Shown here in pieces: positions 23,170-31,897 of a stretch of 64,000 bases of DNA. The position numbers were made by a program, and so were the translations under genes. How positions within the stretch are numbered: position 1 is the first letter of the stretch; every line of letters starts with the position of its first letter. Under the pieces are notes generated by a model. It did not search any database. It saw nothing but the letters and a program-made list of their open reading frames with translations, and was not told the origin of the DNA. Source of the stretch: Pseudomonadota bacterium (lineage in GTDB: Bacteria; Myxococcota_A; Polyangia; Haliangiales; Haliangiaceae); assembly GCA_022360315.1 (NCBI GenBank), contig JAKSDA010000568.1, positions 36,297 to 100,296 on the forward strand. Reading direction: 5' to 3'.

Positions 23170-23691
23170 ATGTTTGGAGAATCGAACGATCCGGCCACGT
23201 CGGCATCTTTTGCTTCTTTGTCCCGGGCGTCCTTGTACAGGAACATCGCCGCCTTTGCGGTCGGTCTGGTATTCGCCCTGGGCCTGGGCATCGCCGAGAT
23301 GACGCAACCCGCGCGAGTCATCGGCTTTCTCGACATCACCGCTTCGCGAGCTGCCTGGGATCCCACGCTTGCCTTTGTCATGATCGGAGCGCTGGCCATG
23401 TACGCTCTGGCCTACCGCCTGGCGCTGGGTCGAGGGGTACCGGTTTTCAGCCAGATTCTCGAAATTCCGACGCGCCGAGACATCGACCGTCGACTGATCG
23501 GCGGTGCCGTCCTGTTCGGCGTGGGCTGGGGACTCAGCGGGTTTTGTCCCGGTCCGGCACTGACCTCGCTCAGCGCGGGCAACGGCGCCGTGGCGGTGTT
23601 TATCGCTGCCATGACCGCTGGAATGTGGCTCCACGGCGCACTGGATCGGACGCTCGTACGGACTGCAACTGCAGCTGGCGCAGCGCCGTGA
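23170..23691 (+). CDS. YeeE/YedE family transporter, second half (DUF6691-like)
   Basis: 173 residues with several membrane helices. It has the paired signature LFGVGWGLSGFCPGPALTSLSAGN, where the Cys-Pro-Gly-Pro element corresponds to the second half of YeeE. ATG 23170 starts 1 bp after the preceding stop, with GAGGT at 23161-23165, so it is translationally coupled to that gene. The open frame extends upstream into the preceding gene, but the resemblance starts here. The pair is a split version of the thiosulfate permease family. Convergent with the NACHT-like gene. Confidence 0.87.
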   Translation: MFGESNDPATSASFASLSRASLYRNIAAFAVGLVFALGLGIAEMTQPARVIGFLDITASRAAWDPTLAFVMIGALAMYALAYRLALGRGVPVFSQILEIPTRRDIDRRLIGGAVLFGVGWGLSGFCPGPALTSLSAGNGAVAVFIAAMTAGMWLHGALDRTLVRTATAAGAAP

Positions 23692-23752
23692 CAAGCTCGA
23701 ATGATGGAATCGAAAATCGGGCTTGAAGTCGGCGGTCCGAGCGAAGAGCCGA

Positions 23753-25498
23753 TCAGTGGGTATACATATCTCGAGGGTGGTACCTCTCTGGCCATACGGT
23801 CTTGCCGTCGTAGAGGGCTCCCGAGACATCGGCACCGCTGAGATTTGCGCCGCTCAGGTCGGCGCCGCGCAGGTCGGCCTTGTTCAGTGTGCTACGGCTG
23901 AGGTCGGCGTCTCGGAAACTCACTCCGCGCAGATTTGCATGCGAGAAATCGGAGCCGTAGAGCTGAGCCCTGGCAAAGGACGCCCCCTGCAGGTTGGCGC
24001 CAGTCAGTTGCGCCCGCGGTAGATCGGTTCGTACAAAGACACCGCGCGGCGCGGCCAATCCGCTGAAATCGGCATCTGGCAGCGAGAGTCCGCGCAGCGC
24101 GATCGGCAACCTACATTCGTCGAGGATCTCGCGCAGCGGCGCAGTATCGGCCAGGGTCCAATGAGATTGGTCGTGCAGGCGGTTCTGCGCGCTGAGCACC
24201 CAGGTCAGGTTATGCCGGAATGCAGCATTGCCCTTACGCTGGGCGATACATTTGACGATCGTCCTGATGAACGACGCGTGTTCCTGCGGCTGCCAGTCAC
24301 CGGTGAGACGAGTCAAGAAGGCGAGACAGCGGTCGCCGGGCCGGGCCAGCGCGGCGGCTCCGAGCGACTCGGCCACATCTTGGACGTCGAGCGAGCCATG
24401 ACTCAGGTCCGATAGCAGCGCGCTCCAGTACCACGCCGTGAGATACTCGCGAAACGTTCGCTGCCGAAACTGCACCCGATTATTGTTCTGGAACAGGACG
24501 TGTCCAAACGCGTTCATCAGACTGTCTGGCTCGGTCAAGAGTACACCGGCGTCGGCGCAGAGTTCTGTCAATTCAACCAAAGAGAGGCTCTTCTTGATGT
24601 GAAGAGCCCATGCGATTTCACCGAAGAGACGCATCCGGGCGTATGGCAATAGAGCGACATTTGCCTGAGTGATGGCATAAGACGAAAAGAATGTCTCCAA
24701 CACGTCGCAACTGAGTGCATCGAGGAGATCGCAATCGTCGTAGCGATAGCGCGCTACCACGAGATCTTTGGTGATGGCAAATAGTTGGTGCACGATCGGT
24801 ACCGCGACCAGATCCTCGATCTGCCGGTTCGTGATCTCATCTTCGTCCAGCGTATGCTCGGGAGTGTATTGATTCCACGCATCGAGCCAGGAGCGCCACC
24901 CCGGCTCGGCCGGATCGGCGACCGAACGCAAGAACACCCTCGGCACACCGGCCAGGCTGGGGATACTGTCGACAGCAAACGGGCGGGTAACGATTACTGC
25001 GCGGGCACCCCGCTCGGTGACCATGGCAGTAAGGCGGGTCGCATCGATTACGAGTTCGTTGGGCTCAGTGTCATCGAAGCCGTCGAGCACCAGGATTGTG
25101 TCCCGGTCGCTGCTTTGCATGACTCGATGCACACGATTCCACAGTGACCGCTCGGATGGGCAGTCGAAGTACTTCATATCGCGACGCCGACGGCACAGAG
25201 CGCGCGCCGTGGTGGTTTTGCCACTCCCGGCCAAGGCCTCGAGAATCACCAGCGGCGACTGCTCCAGAGCGATATCAATGGCACGGCTGGCCGGAATGCC
25301 CTCCGCCTCCAACTGGTGGGCGAAGTAGCAACCCGGTGGAGGCATATCGTCCCACTCGGATGGATACCAGCTCACCATGGCCTCGCGGCGCCAGGTTCGT
25401 CCTGCCTGCAATCGATATACATCGGCCTGTGGCTCCACGAATTCAGGGCCTTTCTGGTGCCACAACTCGGGAGGAATCTGGTCAGGGGGGGGGTCCAT
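23753..25498 (-). CDS. NACHT-like STAND ATPase with C-terminal pentapeptide repeats
   Basis: 581 residues. P-loop ALAGSGKTTT (residues 88-97) and Walker B TILVLDGFDD (134-143), with the extra acidic residues seen in NACHT ATPases. FRQRTFREYLTAWYW (about 355-370) resembles the conserved FxHxxFxEYLxA element at the end of NACHT modules. A helical region follows, then about 15 pentapeptide repeats (about 480-567) such as ADLRGADLSGANLSGADVSG, forming a right-handed beta-helix. No nuclease, SIR2 or other toxic effector domain is visible. Bacterial NACHT proteins include anti-phage immune sensors, so defence is possible, but a regulatory role is equally open. It stands alone; its coding sequence resembles its neighbours and shows no sign of recent transfer. 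Confidence 0.85.
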   Translation of the reverse strand: MDPPPDQIPPELWHQKGPEFVEPQADVYRLQAGRTWRREAMVSWYPSEWDDMPPPGCYFAHQLEAEGIPASRAIDIALEQSPLVILEALAGSGKTTTARALCRRRRDMKYFDCPSERSLWNRVHRVMQSSDRDTILVLDGFDDTEPNELVIDATRLTAMVTERGARAVIVTRPFAVDSIPSLAGVPRVFLRSVADPAEPGWRSWLDAWNQYTPEHTLDEDEITNRQIEDLVAVPIVHQLFAITKDLVVARYRYDDCDLLDALSCDVLETFFSSYAITQANVALLPYARMRLFGEIAWALHIKKSLSLVELTELCADAGVLLTEPDSLMNAFGHVLFQNNNRVQFRQRTFREYLTAWYWSALLSDLSHGSLDVQDVAESLGAAALARPGDRCLAFLTRLTGDWQPQEHASFIRTIVKCIAQRKGNAAFRHNLTWVLSAQNRLHDQSHWTLADTAPLREILDECRLPIALRGLSLPDADFSGLAAPRGVFVRTDLPRAQLTGANLQGASFARAQLYGSDFSHANLRGVSFRDADLSRSTLNKADLRGADLSGANLSGADVSGALYDGKTVWPERYHPRDMYTH

Positions 25499-26297
25499 CG
25501 TTCCTTGTTTTAGGCACTTTGTCTGGCTGGTGAGTATCCTGCACCCGGAGGAGCCTCGGCGCCTGCAGCAGTCACTGTATCAGAGAGACCCTGCGCACAG
25601 TTGCAGGGAAACTGATCTCTCTGGCGGCATAGAGAAATAATCGATTGTGACGTCGGCTTTTTGATACCCATAAATCACACACCCTGCCTGCAAACCTCGA
25701 GTCTCAATAGTACTTATTGTTACTGCATGTGCCGAGCCTCGCAGTGCTGAAGTTGCAGCTCGCGGCATTTTTTTCACTGCGACAACAGGCACGGCCGGTA
25801 GGCAACCGGACCGAGAGCGGCGGTCGGTCGATCTCCTGGCGGACGCTCCGGCGGATTCCGCCGAGACGACCTGCCAAAACCTTTCGCCCGGCATATTGCC
25901 CCCTCGATGGCAGGGCCCAAATCCCACACAGGTCAACCGCACAGTCTGGCCCAAAGCGAGACCCGGCCTGAAGCGTCCGGGAAAGCCCTGTTCGACAAAC
26001 TATTTATTTCTTGGTAGGGCAGTAAAATTGATTTTCAGCGATCGGATAGTCGCCGCCTGGCCGCTCCACGGGCCATGAATCCGCCTTGCATTTCCCGACC
26101 GGAGGTCGATTGATGCGGCCGGGAGTAGCCGGTGCGACAGAGACCTGCGATTGTGTCCAGGCCGGCTGCACGTTTGTGGGAGCCTGCCCACAGCACCGAG
26201 CAGGATACTGGAAATAATAGCGATTTCAGCCAATTACAACCGGCTCGATCTCTGGCGCGGATCTGGCAGAATCGCAGCCGCAGCGAGTTGCCTCGCC
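25499..26297. other. Intergenic region, 0.8 kb, no supported gene
   Basis: Short frames on both strands have no recognisable motif and no ribosome-binding site. It contains the promoter regions of the divergent NACHT-like and alpha-2-macroglobulin genes. A GG-N10-GC pair near 26264-26278 (TGGCAG then CAGC) is only a weak sigma-54-like match. It ends just before AGGAGG at 26298-26303. Confidence 0.6.
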
Positions 26298-26310
26298 AGG
26301 AGGACGAAAC

Positions 26311-29300
26311 GTGACCCAGCCGAAACAGCGACGAACCCTTTACGCCGCCACAGTGAGCGCTGCCCTGTCTGCAGCCGTTCTCGCCGCCGTTGCCTTATCG
26401 TGTGGTGGTCAGTCCAAAGTCAAGGCCGACCTGGCGGTGACGTCGTTTGCGCCTATCGAGCGCAGCGTGGGCAGCGAGCCCATCCAGCTTACTTTCGATC
26501 AGCCCGTCGTGGCCGACGATCGCGTCGGCCAGTCACTCACTACACCGCCGGTGAAGATAGAGCCGCCGATCCAAGCGAGTTCGCACTGGCTCGATCGCCA
26601 GACATTGGTGATCGCGCCCAGCGGCGAGATGAAGCAGTCGACTCGCTACGAGATTTCCCTCATCGGCGAGATCGGCAAACGGACCGGTGGATTTTCATTC
26701 TCCTTCATCCACGAGCCTCTCGTGATCGAGGGTGTATGGGGTGTGGCGATCGATCAACTGCCGGCCAGTCCCACTTTGCCGATCCATTTTAACCAGTCTG
26801 TGCTGGCCAGTTCGGTGATTCGACACTGTCGAATCGCGGTCGGAGGTGGCGGCGAATCGATCCGCCTGCTCAGTGCGGTCGAGGGTATCGAGAGCGGTGC
26901 GGAGATCGCGGTCAAGCCCGCGTCTGCTCTGGCGCAGGACAGCGACTATGAGCTGGTCTGCGCCAAGATTACCGGTGCGGGCGGCAATGTACCCATCGAC
27001 AAGCCGTACGTTTTGCCGCTGCATACCCACGCCAAGTTCGCGGTCAAACGATCGTCGCCGAGCGGCTGGGATGTGCCCGCCGACGACGTCGAGATCGAGA
27101 TCGTATTCGCCACTCCGGTCAATGTGGAGCAGGTGCGCAAGAGCGTCCGTGCCCGGCCGAAAATCGCCGGCCTGGATCAGGGCTGGCTCGACAGCTCGGG
27201 CACTCGCTACAAGGCCATTGCCAATCTCAAGGCGTCGACCGAGTACGAGGTCAAGGTGGCTGGTGAGGTGGTCGATACATTTGGCCAGAAACTCGACAAG
27301 CCGTTCAGATTCTCATTCCAGACCGGCAATGCGAGGCCCAGGTTGTCGATGGAAACCGGCATTTATGCGGTGGAGGCGGCCAGTTCCGACTACCCGGTGT
27401 GGACCCGCAACGTTCGCGATTTCGACGTCGAATGTGCGGTCGTACCCGCCAATCGAATCGTCAAGCTCTTGACTTCGTCGCTCGACTACGACCCCTGGTA
27501 CGACGCGGGTAGTGATCAGTCGCTCGACTGGATCGAACTGGGCCTCAAAAAGCGCAGCAGGCGGATCGAGATCGACCAGCCCAAGAACAAGTGGCACCTG
27601 TCCCGGTTGGCTCTTCGCGACTTGTGCGGCGGCACCGAGCAGCGAGGCCTGTTTCTGGCCGATATACGGTCCCGTGACATCGAGCCCGACGAGGATTACC
27701 CGTGGCGCTATCGGCCTCATCGCCGGGTTCTGGCCAATGTTACCGATTTTGGCATCCTGCTCAAAGCGGGCACTGGTTCGGGATTGATCTGGGTGTCTCG
27801 AATCTCCACCGGCAAACCGGTATCCGGAGCCAATGTGGCCGTGTACACTCCACAGGGTCGGCTTGCATATCGCGGCCGGACGGATAAAGACGGCGTGTTG
27901 CGGCTGCCGGGCACCACCAAGCTCTTGCGTCAACCCGGTGCCGGCGACAAAGAGGCGTTTGGAGAAGGCTACAACGAATACTCCAGCTACCGGTCGCAAC
28001 GGCTCATCGCCACGGTCGAAAAAGCCGGCGATCTGGCTCTAGTCGATGGCAACTGGGCCAACGGCATTCAGACCTGGAACTTCGGTGTACGCGAGGATCG
28101 CCGGAGCGGAACGACCCGTATCCGCGGCTTCATTCAGTCGGACCGGGGTATTTACCGCCCGGGCGAAACGGTGCATTTCAAGGGCTTGGTCCGCGAGATC
28201 GCGGTGGGCAAGCCGCCCGTTGTCCCCCGCGCGGCCAGGGTCAAACTTCGCGTCGAGGACAGCCGCGGCCAGAGCGTCATGGACAAAACCATGCGTTTGA
28301 CCGAGTTCGGCGGCTTTGCTTTCGATCTGCCGCTGGAGCAGGAGGCCAACCTCGGTGACTACTACGTCAACGCGACTATCAAGGGGCAGACCTTCCGCGA
28401 GCGGTTCTCGGTCGAGGAGTTTCGCAAGGTCAGCTTCGAGGTCGACGTAAAGGGCAACGAACGCCACGGTCGCCTGGGCGACAAATTGAGTTTTAAGCTC
28501 GATGCAAACTATTTATTTGGCGCGCCGGTGGCCAGCGCCAATGTGGAATGGAACGTATACCGCCGGCCGCACACCGTCAGTTTTCCCGAGTATGCACAGT
28601 ACTACTTTGCCGATTATGCCAGCCGGGGCTGGGACTATTGGTACTACGAGTCGCATGGCGGCGACAATTCGCCGTCGTTTGTATCGGACGGTATAGGCGT
28701 CACCGATCGCCGCGGCCGTTTTCGCTTTTCTGTGCGCGATCCCAGGCGCAATTTCGATGGTCCACAGGATTACGTCATCGGTGTGAGTGTGCGCGATGAG
28801 ACCGACCAGACCATTTCCAAACGGTCGGTGGTAACCGCGCACAAGACCGATTTTTATCTCGGTTTGCACACCCAGGAATACGTCCAGGCTATGGGCATGC
28901 CGTTCGCGGTCAATATCGTGGCAGTGACTCCGTCGGGCCAGCGAGTGCCGGCCAAAGCGACGCTGCGTTTCATTCGCGAGACCTACAGCTGCGAGTACAG
29001 CGGCGGATACCGCAGCCATCGAACCTGCAAGACCAGGCACGAAGTCGAAAAGGAACGCGAAATCGATGTACCGGCCACAGGCACCGGCACCGAGCGCATC
29101 ATGCCTGAAAAACCGGGCGAGTACATCGTGCGCGTCGAAGCCGTGGACGGTCGCGGCAATACAGTCGTGAGTTCGGGCAACGTGTGGATATTGGGGCGGG
29201 GTGAGGCGTTCTGGAGTGGCGACGAGTCGGCTCGCATGTCCCTCATCGCCTCGAAACAAGCGTATAAGCCCGGCGAGACTGCGCGTCTGGTCCCACGGAC

Positions 29301-31896
29301 CGGATTGACCAACACCACAGCTCTCATCACCATCGAGCGCAACGGCATTCTCGATGCATTCGTCAAACCCATGGCGGCCAGCTCTGACGGAATCGAGATC
29401 GAGCTCGAGGACGCGCACGCTCCCAACGTGTATGCCAGCGTGGCCATGATCACCGGACGCACCGGTGAGGGCGACCGCCGCCGGCCCCGCTTCAAGATGG
29501 GCGTCGTCGAGCTCAAAGTATCGCCCGAGGACAAGCGTCTCGAGGTTGCCGTCAAGTCCGATAAAGAGTCGTACCAACCGGGCGAATTGGTCAGCGGAAC
29601 GGTTCGGGTCACTGCAAACGCCCAGCCGGTGCGCGCCGAGGTCTCGGTCTCGGTCGCCGACGAGGGGGTGCTCCAGCTCATCGCCTACAAAACCCCGGAT
29701 CCGATGAAAGCGTTTTACGCCAGCTGGGGCCTGGGTGTAGATGCCTCGGCCAACTGGAACCGCATTGCTCGGCTCAACGATCCCACTGCGGGTGACCCCG
29801 ACATGGGTGGTGATTCCGGCGGTGGACCCGAGGATTCGGTGCGCTCCAACTTCGTCTCATCGGCGTACTGGGCGTCCAGCCTGGTCACCGACGAGAACGG
29901 TGAGGTCAGCTTTCAATTCAAGGCGCCCGACAACCTGACCGCCTTTCGCATGATGGTCGTGGCAGCTGACGCGGGCAGCCAATTTGGCTCCAGTGACCGC
30001 CGTTTTACTGTCGCCAAGCCACTTTTGGCCAAACCGATCCTGCCCCGTTTTCTCCGCACCGGAGACAGGGCCACAGTCGGCGTTGCGGTCCACAACTACA
30101 CCGGCACTGCCGGCACCGCCACGGTCACGGCGAGCGGCAAGGGGGTGCGCGTGCGCAAAAAAAGCCGTCAGGTCGCCCTGGCCAAAGACCGATCGGCGCG
30201 GGTCAACTTCCCGATCAACGTCGGCAACGGACGGACCGCGAAGTTTGCCTTTGCGGTCGAGATGGACGGTCACCGCGATGCCCTCGAAGTTGAGATTCCC
30301 GTCCAACGGTCGCTGATCATCGACAAAAAAACCGTGGCCGCGGGCGTCGCCGGGGCCGACGGTCAGGAGACCGTCGAGGTTCCGATCAGCTGGAACGACT
30401 CGTTGGTCAAGAACCGCAGTATGGTCACCGTGACCATCGATCGAACTGGCCTCGGCGAACTCGAGCCCGGCTTGCGCTACTTGATCGAATATCCCTATGG
30501 CTGTTTGGAGCAAACCCTGTCTCGTTTCATTCCCCTCACCAAGGTCAAAGATCTGGCCCGATCGCTCAAAAACAAGGACCTCCAGGGCCCCAAGCTGAAT
30601 GCCTTCATCCGCGCCGGGGTCGCCAAGGTGGCCAGGCATCAACACGCCGACGGCCACTTCAGTTTGTGGCCGAGTGGCAAAACTTATCCCCATCTCACCG
30701 TGTATGCTATTTTCGGTCTGACCGAGGCCAGGCGGGCCGGGATCAAGGTTCCCGACCAGACCGTGGAACTCGGTATTCGCGCGCTCAAGACCTGGGTGAG
30801 CAAGACCAGGGTCTCTCCCGGCGGAGAGAGCGGTACCATGGCCATGGCGGCGTACGTACTGGCCGAGTCTGGCCAGCCCGACCGCGCACTGAACACACGC
30901 CTGTTCGAGGCCCGCGCCGGCCTGCCCCGGTACGGTGCGGCATTTCTGCTCCGCGCCATGAAGCGAAGCCGGTCCAGTGGGACCGATATCGATACACTCA
31001 AGGGCGAGCTCTACGCCTCGGCGGAATCGAGCGATGGATTCGCGTTCATTCGCGAGACCGGAGATCTATCCCACTACATGAGCTCGGACGTGCGCTCGTC
31101 GGCGATCGCCCTGTCGGCCCTGCTCGAACTCGATGGAAAGTCCCCGATGATCGACCAGCTGGCCGAGGGGTTGAAGAAGAAACAGCGACCCGGCGGCGGC
31201 TGGTACAACACCCAGGATAACCTGTACTCGCTGGTCGCCCTGTCTGACTACGCGCGCAGTGAGAGCGAGAGCAGCGAAGTGGTAACTCTGTACATCAACG
31301 ACAAGAAACAAGTACGCCGCAAGATCAAGGGGTCCAAGATTCTGGTCCTGCGCCGCCGTCTGCACAATTATCAGCCCGGCTCGGTCAAGATCGAAACCAC
31401 GGGCAAGGTCCGCTACGCGGTCAGGCTCACCGAGGCCCGCGAGGAAAAGGCTGTCGAGGCGGTCAACAAGGGATTTGCCATCACTCGTGAGTACCTCGAT
31501 CCCAAGTCGGGTACTCCGGTAGCCGAGTTCAAGACCGGACAGCTCATCAAAGTGCGCATCGCTATCGAGAGCGCTGACAGCCGGCGTTATGTGGCGGTCG
31601 ATGACCCCCTTCCCGCGGGCTTCGAGGCGGTCAATACCAAGCTGGCAAGCGCGCAGAACACCGGCAGTGGCGAGGCCAAGTCGAGCTGGGGCTGGTCACA
31701 CCGCGAGCTGCGCGACGATCGCGCGCTCGCCTTTGTCGACAATATGGGCAAGTATCAGCGCAAGATGCAGATGGAGTACCTGGTTCGTGCCACCACACCG
31801 GGTACCTTCGTGGTCCCGCCGGCCAGCGTCGAAGAGATGTACAATCCGGATGTCCGCGGTCGCTCCACCACGACCACTGTGGTGATCAAGAGGTGA
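26311..31896 (+). CDS. Bacterial alpha-2-macroglobulin lipoprotein (YfhM type) with thioester
   Basis: 1861 residues. The N-terminus is a lipoprotein-like signal ending ALSCGG (Cys31). MG/bait-type beta domains follow, with typical IQSDRGIYRPGETVHFKGLVR and MSLIASKQAYKPGETARL, and the alpha-2-macroglobulin core (KAPDNLTAFRMMVVAAD). The thioester motif GCLEQ is intact, Cys1398 to Gln1401, and sits in the complement-like TED domain. These periplasmic proteins trap foreign proteases after envelope breach and work with PBP1C, whose gene begins 1 bp downstream. The start is GTG 26311 with a perfect AGGAGG (26298-26303) 7 bp away. One of the most certain functional calls here. Confidence 0.96.
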   Translation: MTQPKQRRTLYAATVSAALSAAVLAAVALSCGGQSKVKADLAVTSFAPIERSVGSEPIQLTFDQPVVADDRVGQSLTTPPVKIEPPIQASSHWLDRQTLVIAPSGEMKQSTRYEISLIGEIGKRTGGFSFSFIHEPLVIEGVWGVAIDQLPASPTLPIHFNQSVLASSVIRHCRIAVGGGGESIRLLSAVEGIESGAEIAVKPASALAQDSDYELVCAKITGAGGNVPIDKPYVLPLHTHAKFAVKRSSPSGWDVPADDVEIEIVFATPVNVEQVRKSVRARPKIAGLDQGWLDSSGTRYKAIANLKASTEYEVKVAGEVVDTFGQKLDKPFRFSFQTGNARPRLSMETGIYAVEAASSDYPVWTRNVRDFDVECAVVPANRIVKLLTSSLDYDPWYDAGSDQSLDWIELGLKKRSRRIEIDQPKNKWHLSRLALRDLCGGTEQRGLFLADIRSRDIEPDEDYPWRYRPHRRVLANVTDFGILLKAGTGSGLIWVSRISTGKPVSGANVAVYTPQGRLAYRGRTDKDGVLRLPGTTKLLRQPGAGDKEAFGEGYNEYSSYRSQRLIATVEKAGDLALVDGNWANGIQTWNFGVREDRRSGTTRIRGFIQSDRGIYRPGETVHFKGLVREIAVGKPPVVPRAARVKLRVEDSRGQSVMDKTMRLTEFGGFAFDLPLEQEANLGDYYVNATIKGQTFRERFSVEEFRKVSFEVDVKGNERHGRLGDKLSFKLDANYLFGAPVASANVEWNVYRRPHTVSFPEYAQYYFADYASRGWDYWYYESHGGDNSPSFVSDGIGVTDRRGRFRFSVRDPRRNFDGPQDYVIGVSVRDETDQTISKRSVVTAHKTDFYLGLHTQEYVQAMGMPFAVNIVAVTPSGQRVPAKATLRFIRETYSCEYSGGYRSHRTCKTRHEVEKEREIDVPATGTGTERIMPEKPGEYIVRVEAVDGRGNTVVSSGNVWILGRGEAFWSGDESARMSLIASKQAYKPGETARLVPRTGLTNTTALITIERNGILDAFVKPMAASSDGIEIELEDAHAPNVYASVAMITGRTGEGDRRRPRFKMGVVELKVSPEDKRLEVAVKSDKESYQPGELVSGTVRVTANAQPVRAEVSVSVADEGVLQLIAYKTPDPMKAFYASWGLGVDASANWNRIARLNDPTAGDPDMGGDSGGGPEDSVRSNFVSSAYWASSLVTDENGEVSFQFKAPDNLTAFRMMVVAADAGSQFGSSDRRFTVAKPLLAKPILPRFLRTGDRATVGVAVHNYTGTAGTATVTASGKGVRVRKKSRQVALAKDRSARVNFPINVGNGRTAKFAFAVEMDGHRDALEVEIPVQRSLIIDKKTVAAGVAGADGQETVEVPISWNDSLVKNRSMVTVTIDRTGLGELEPGLRYLIEYPYGCLEQTLSRFIPLTKVKDLARSLKNKDLQGPKLNAFIRAGVAKVARHQHADGHFSLWPSGKTYPHLTVYAIFGLTEARRAGIKVPDQTVELGIRALKTWVSKTRVSPGGESGTMAMAAYVLAESGQPDRALNTRLFEARAGLPRYGAAFLLRAMKRSRSSGTDIDTLKGELYASAESSDGFAFIRETGDLSHYMSSDVRSSAIALSALLELDGKSPMIDQLAEGLKKKQRPGGGWYNTQDNLYSLVALSDYARSESESSEVVTLYINDKKQVRRKIKGSKILVLRRRLHNYQPGSVKIETTGKVRYAVRLTEAREEKAVEAVNKGFAITREYLDPKSGTPVAEFKTGQLIKVRIAIESADSRRYVAVDDPLPAGFEAVNTKLASAQNTGSGEAKSSWGWSHRELRDDRALAFVDNMGKYQRKMQMEYLVRATTPGTFVVPPASVEEMYNPDVRGRSTTTTVVIKR

Positions 31897-31897
31897 C

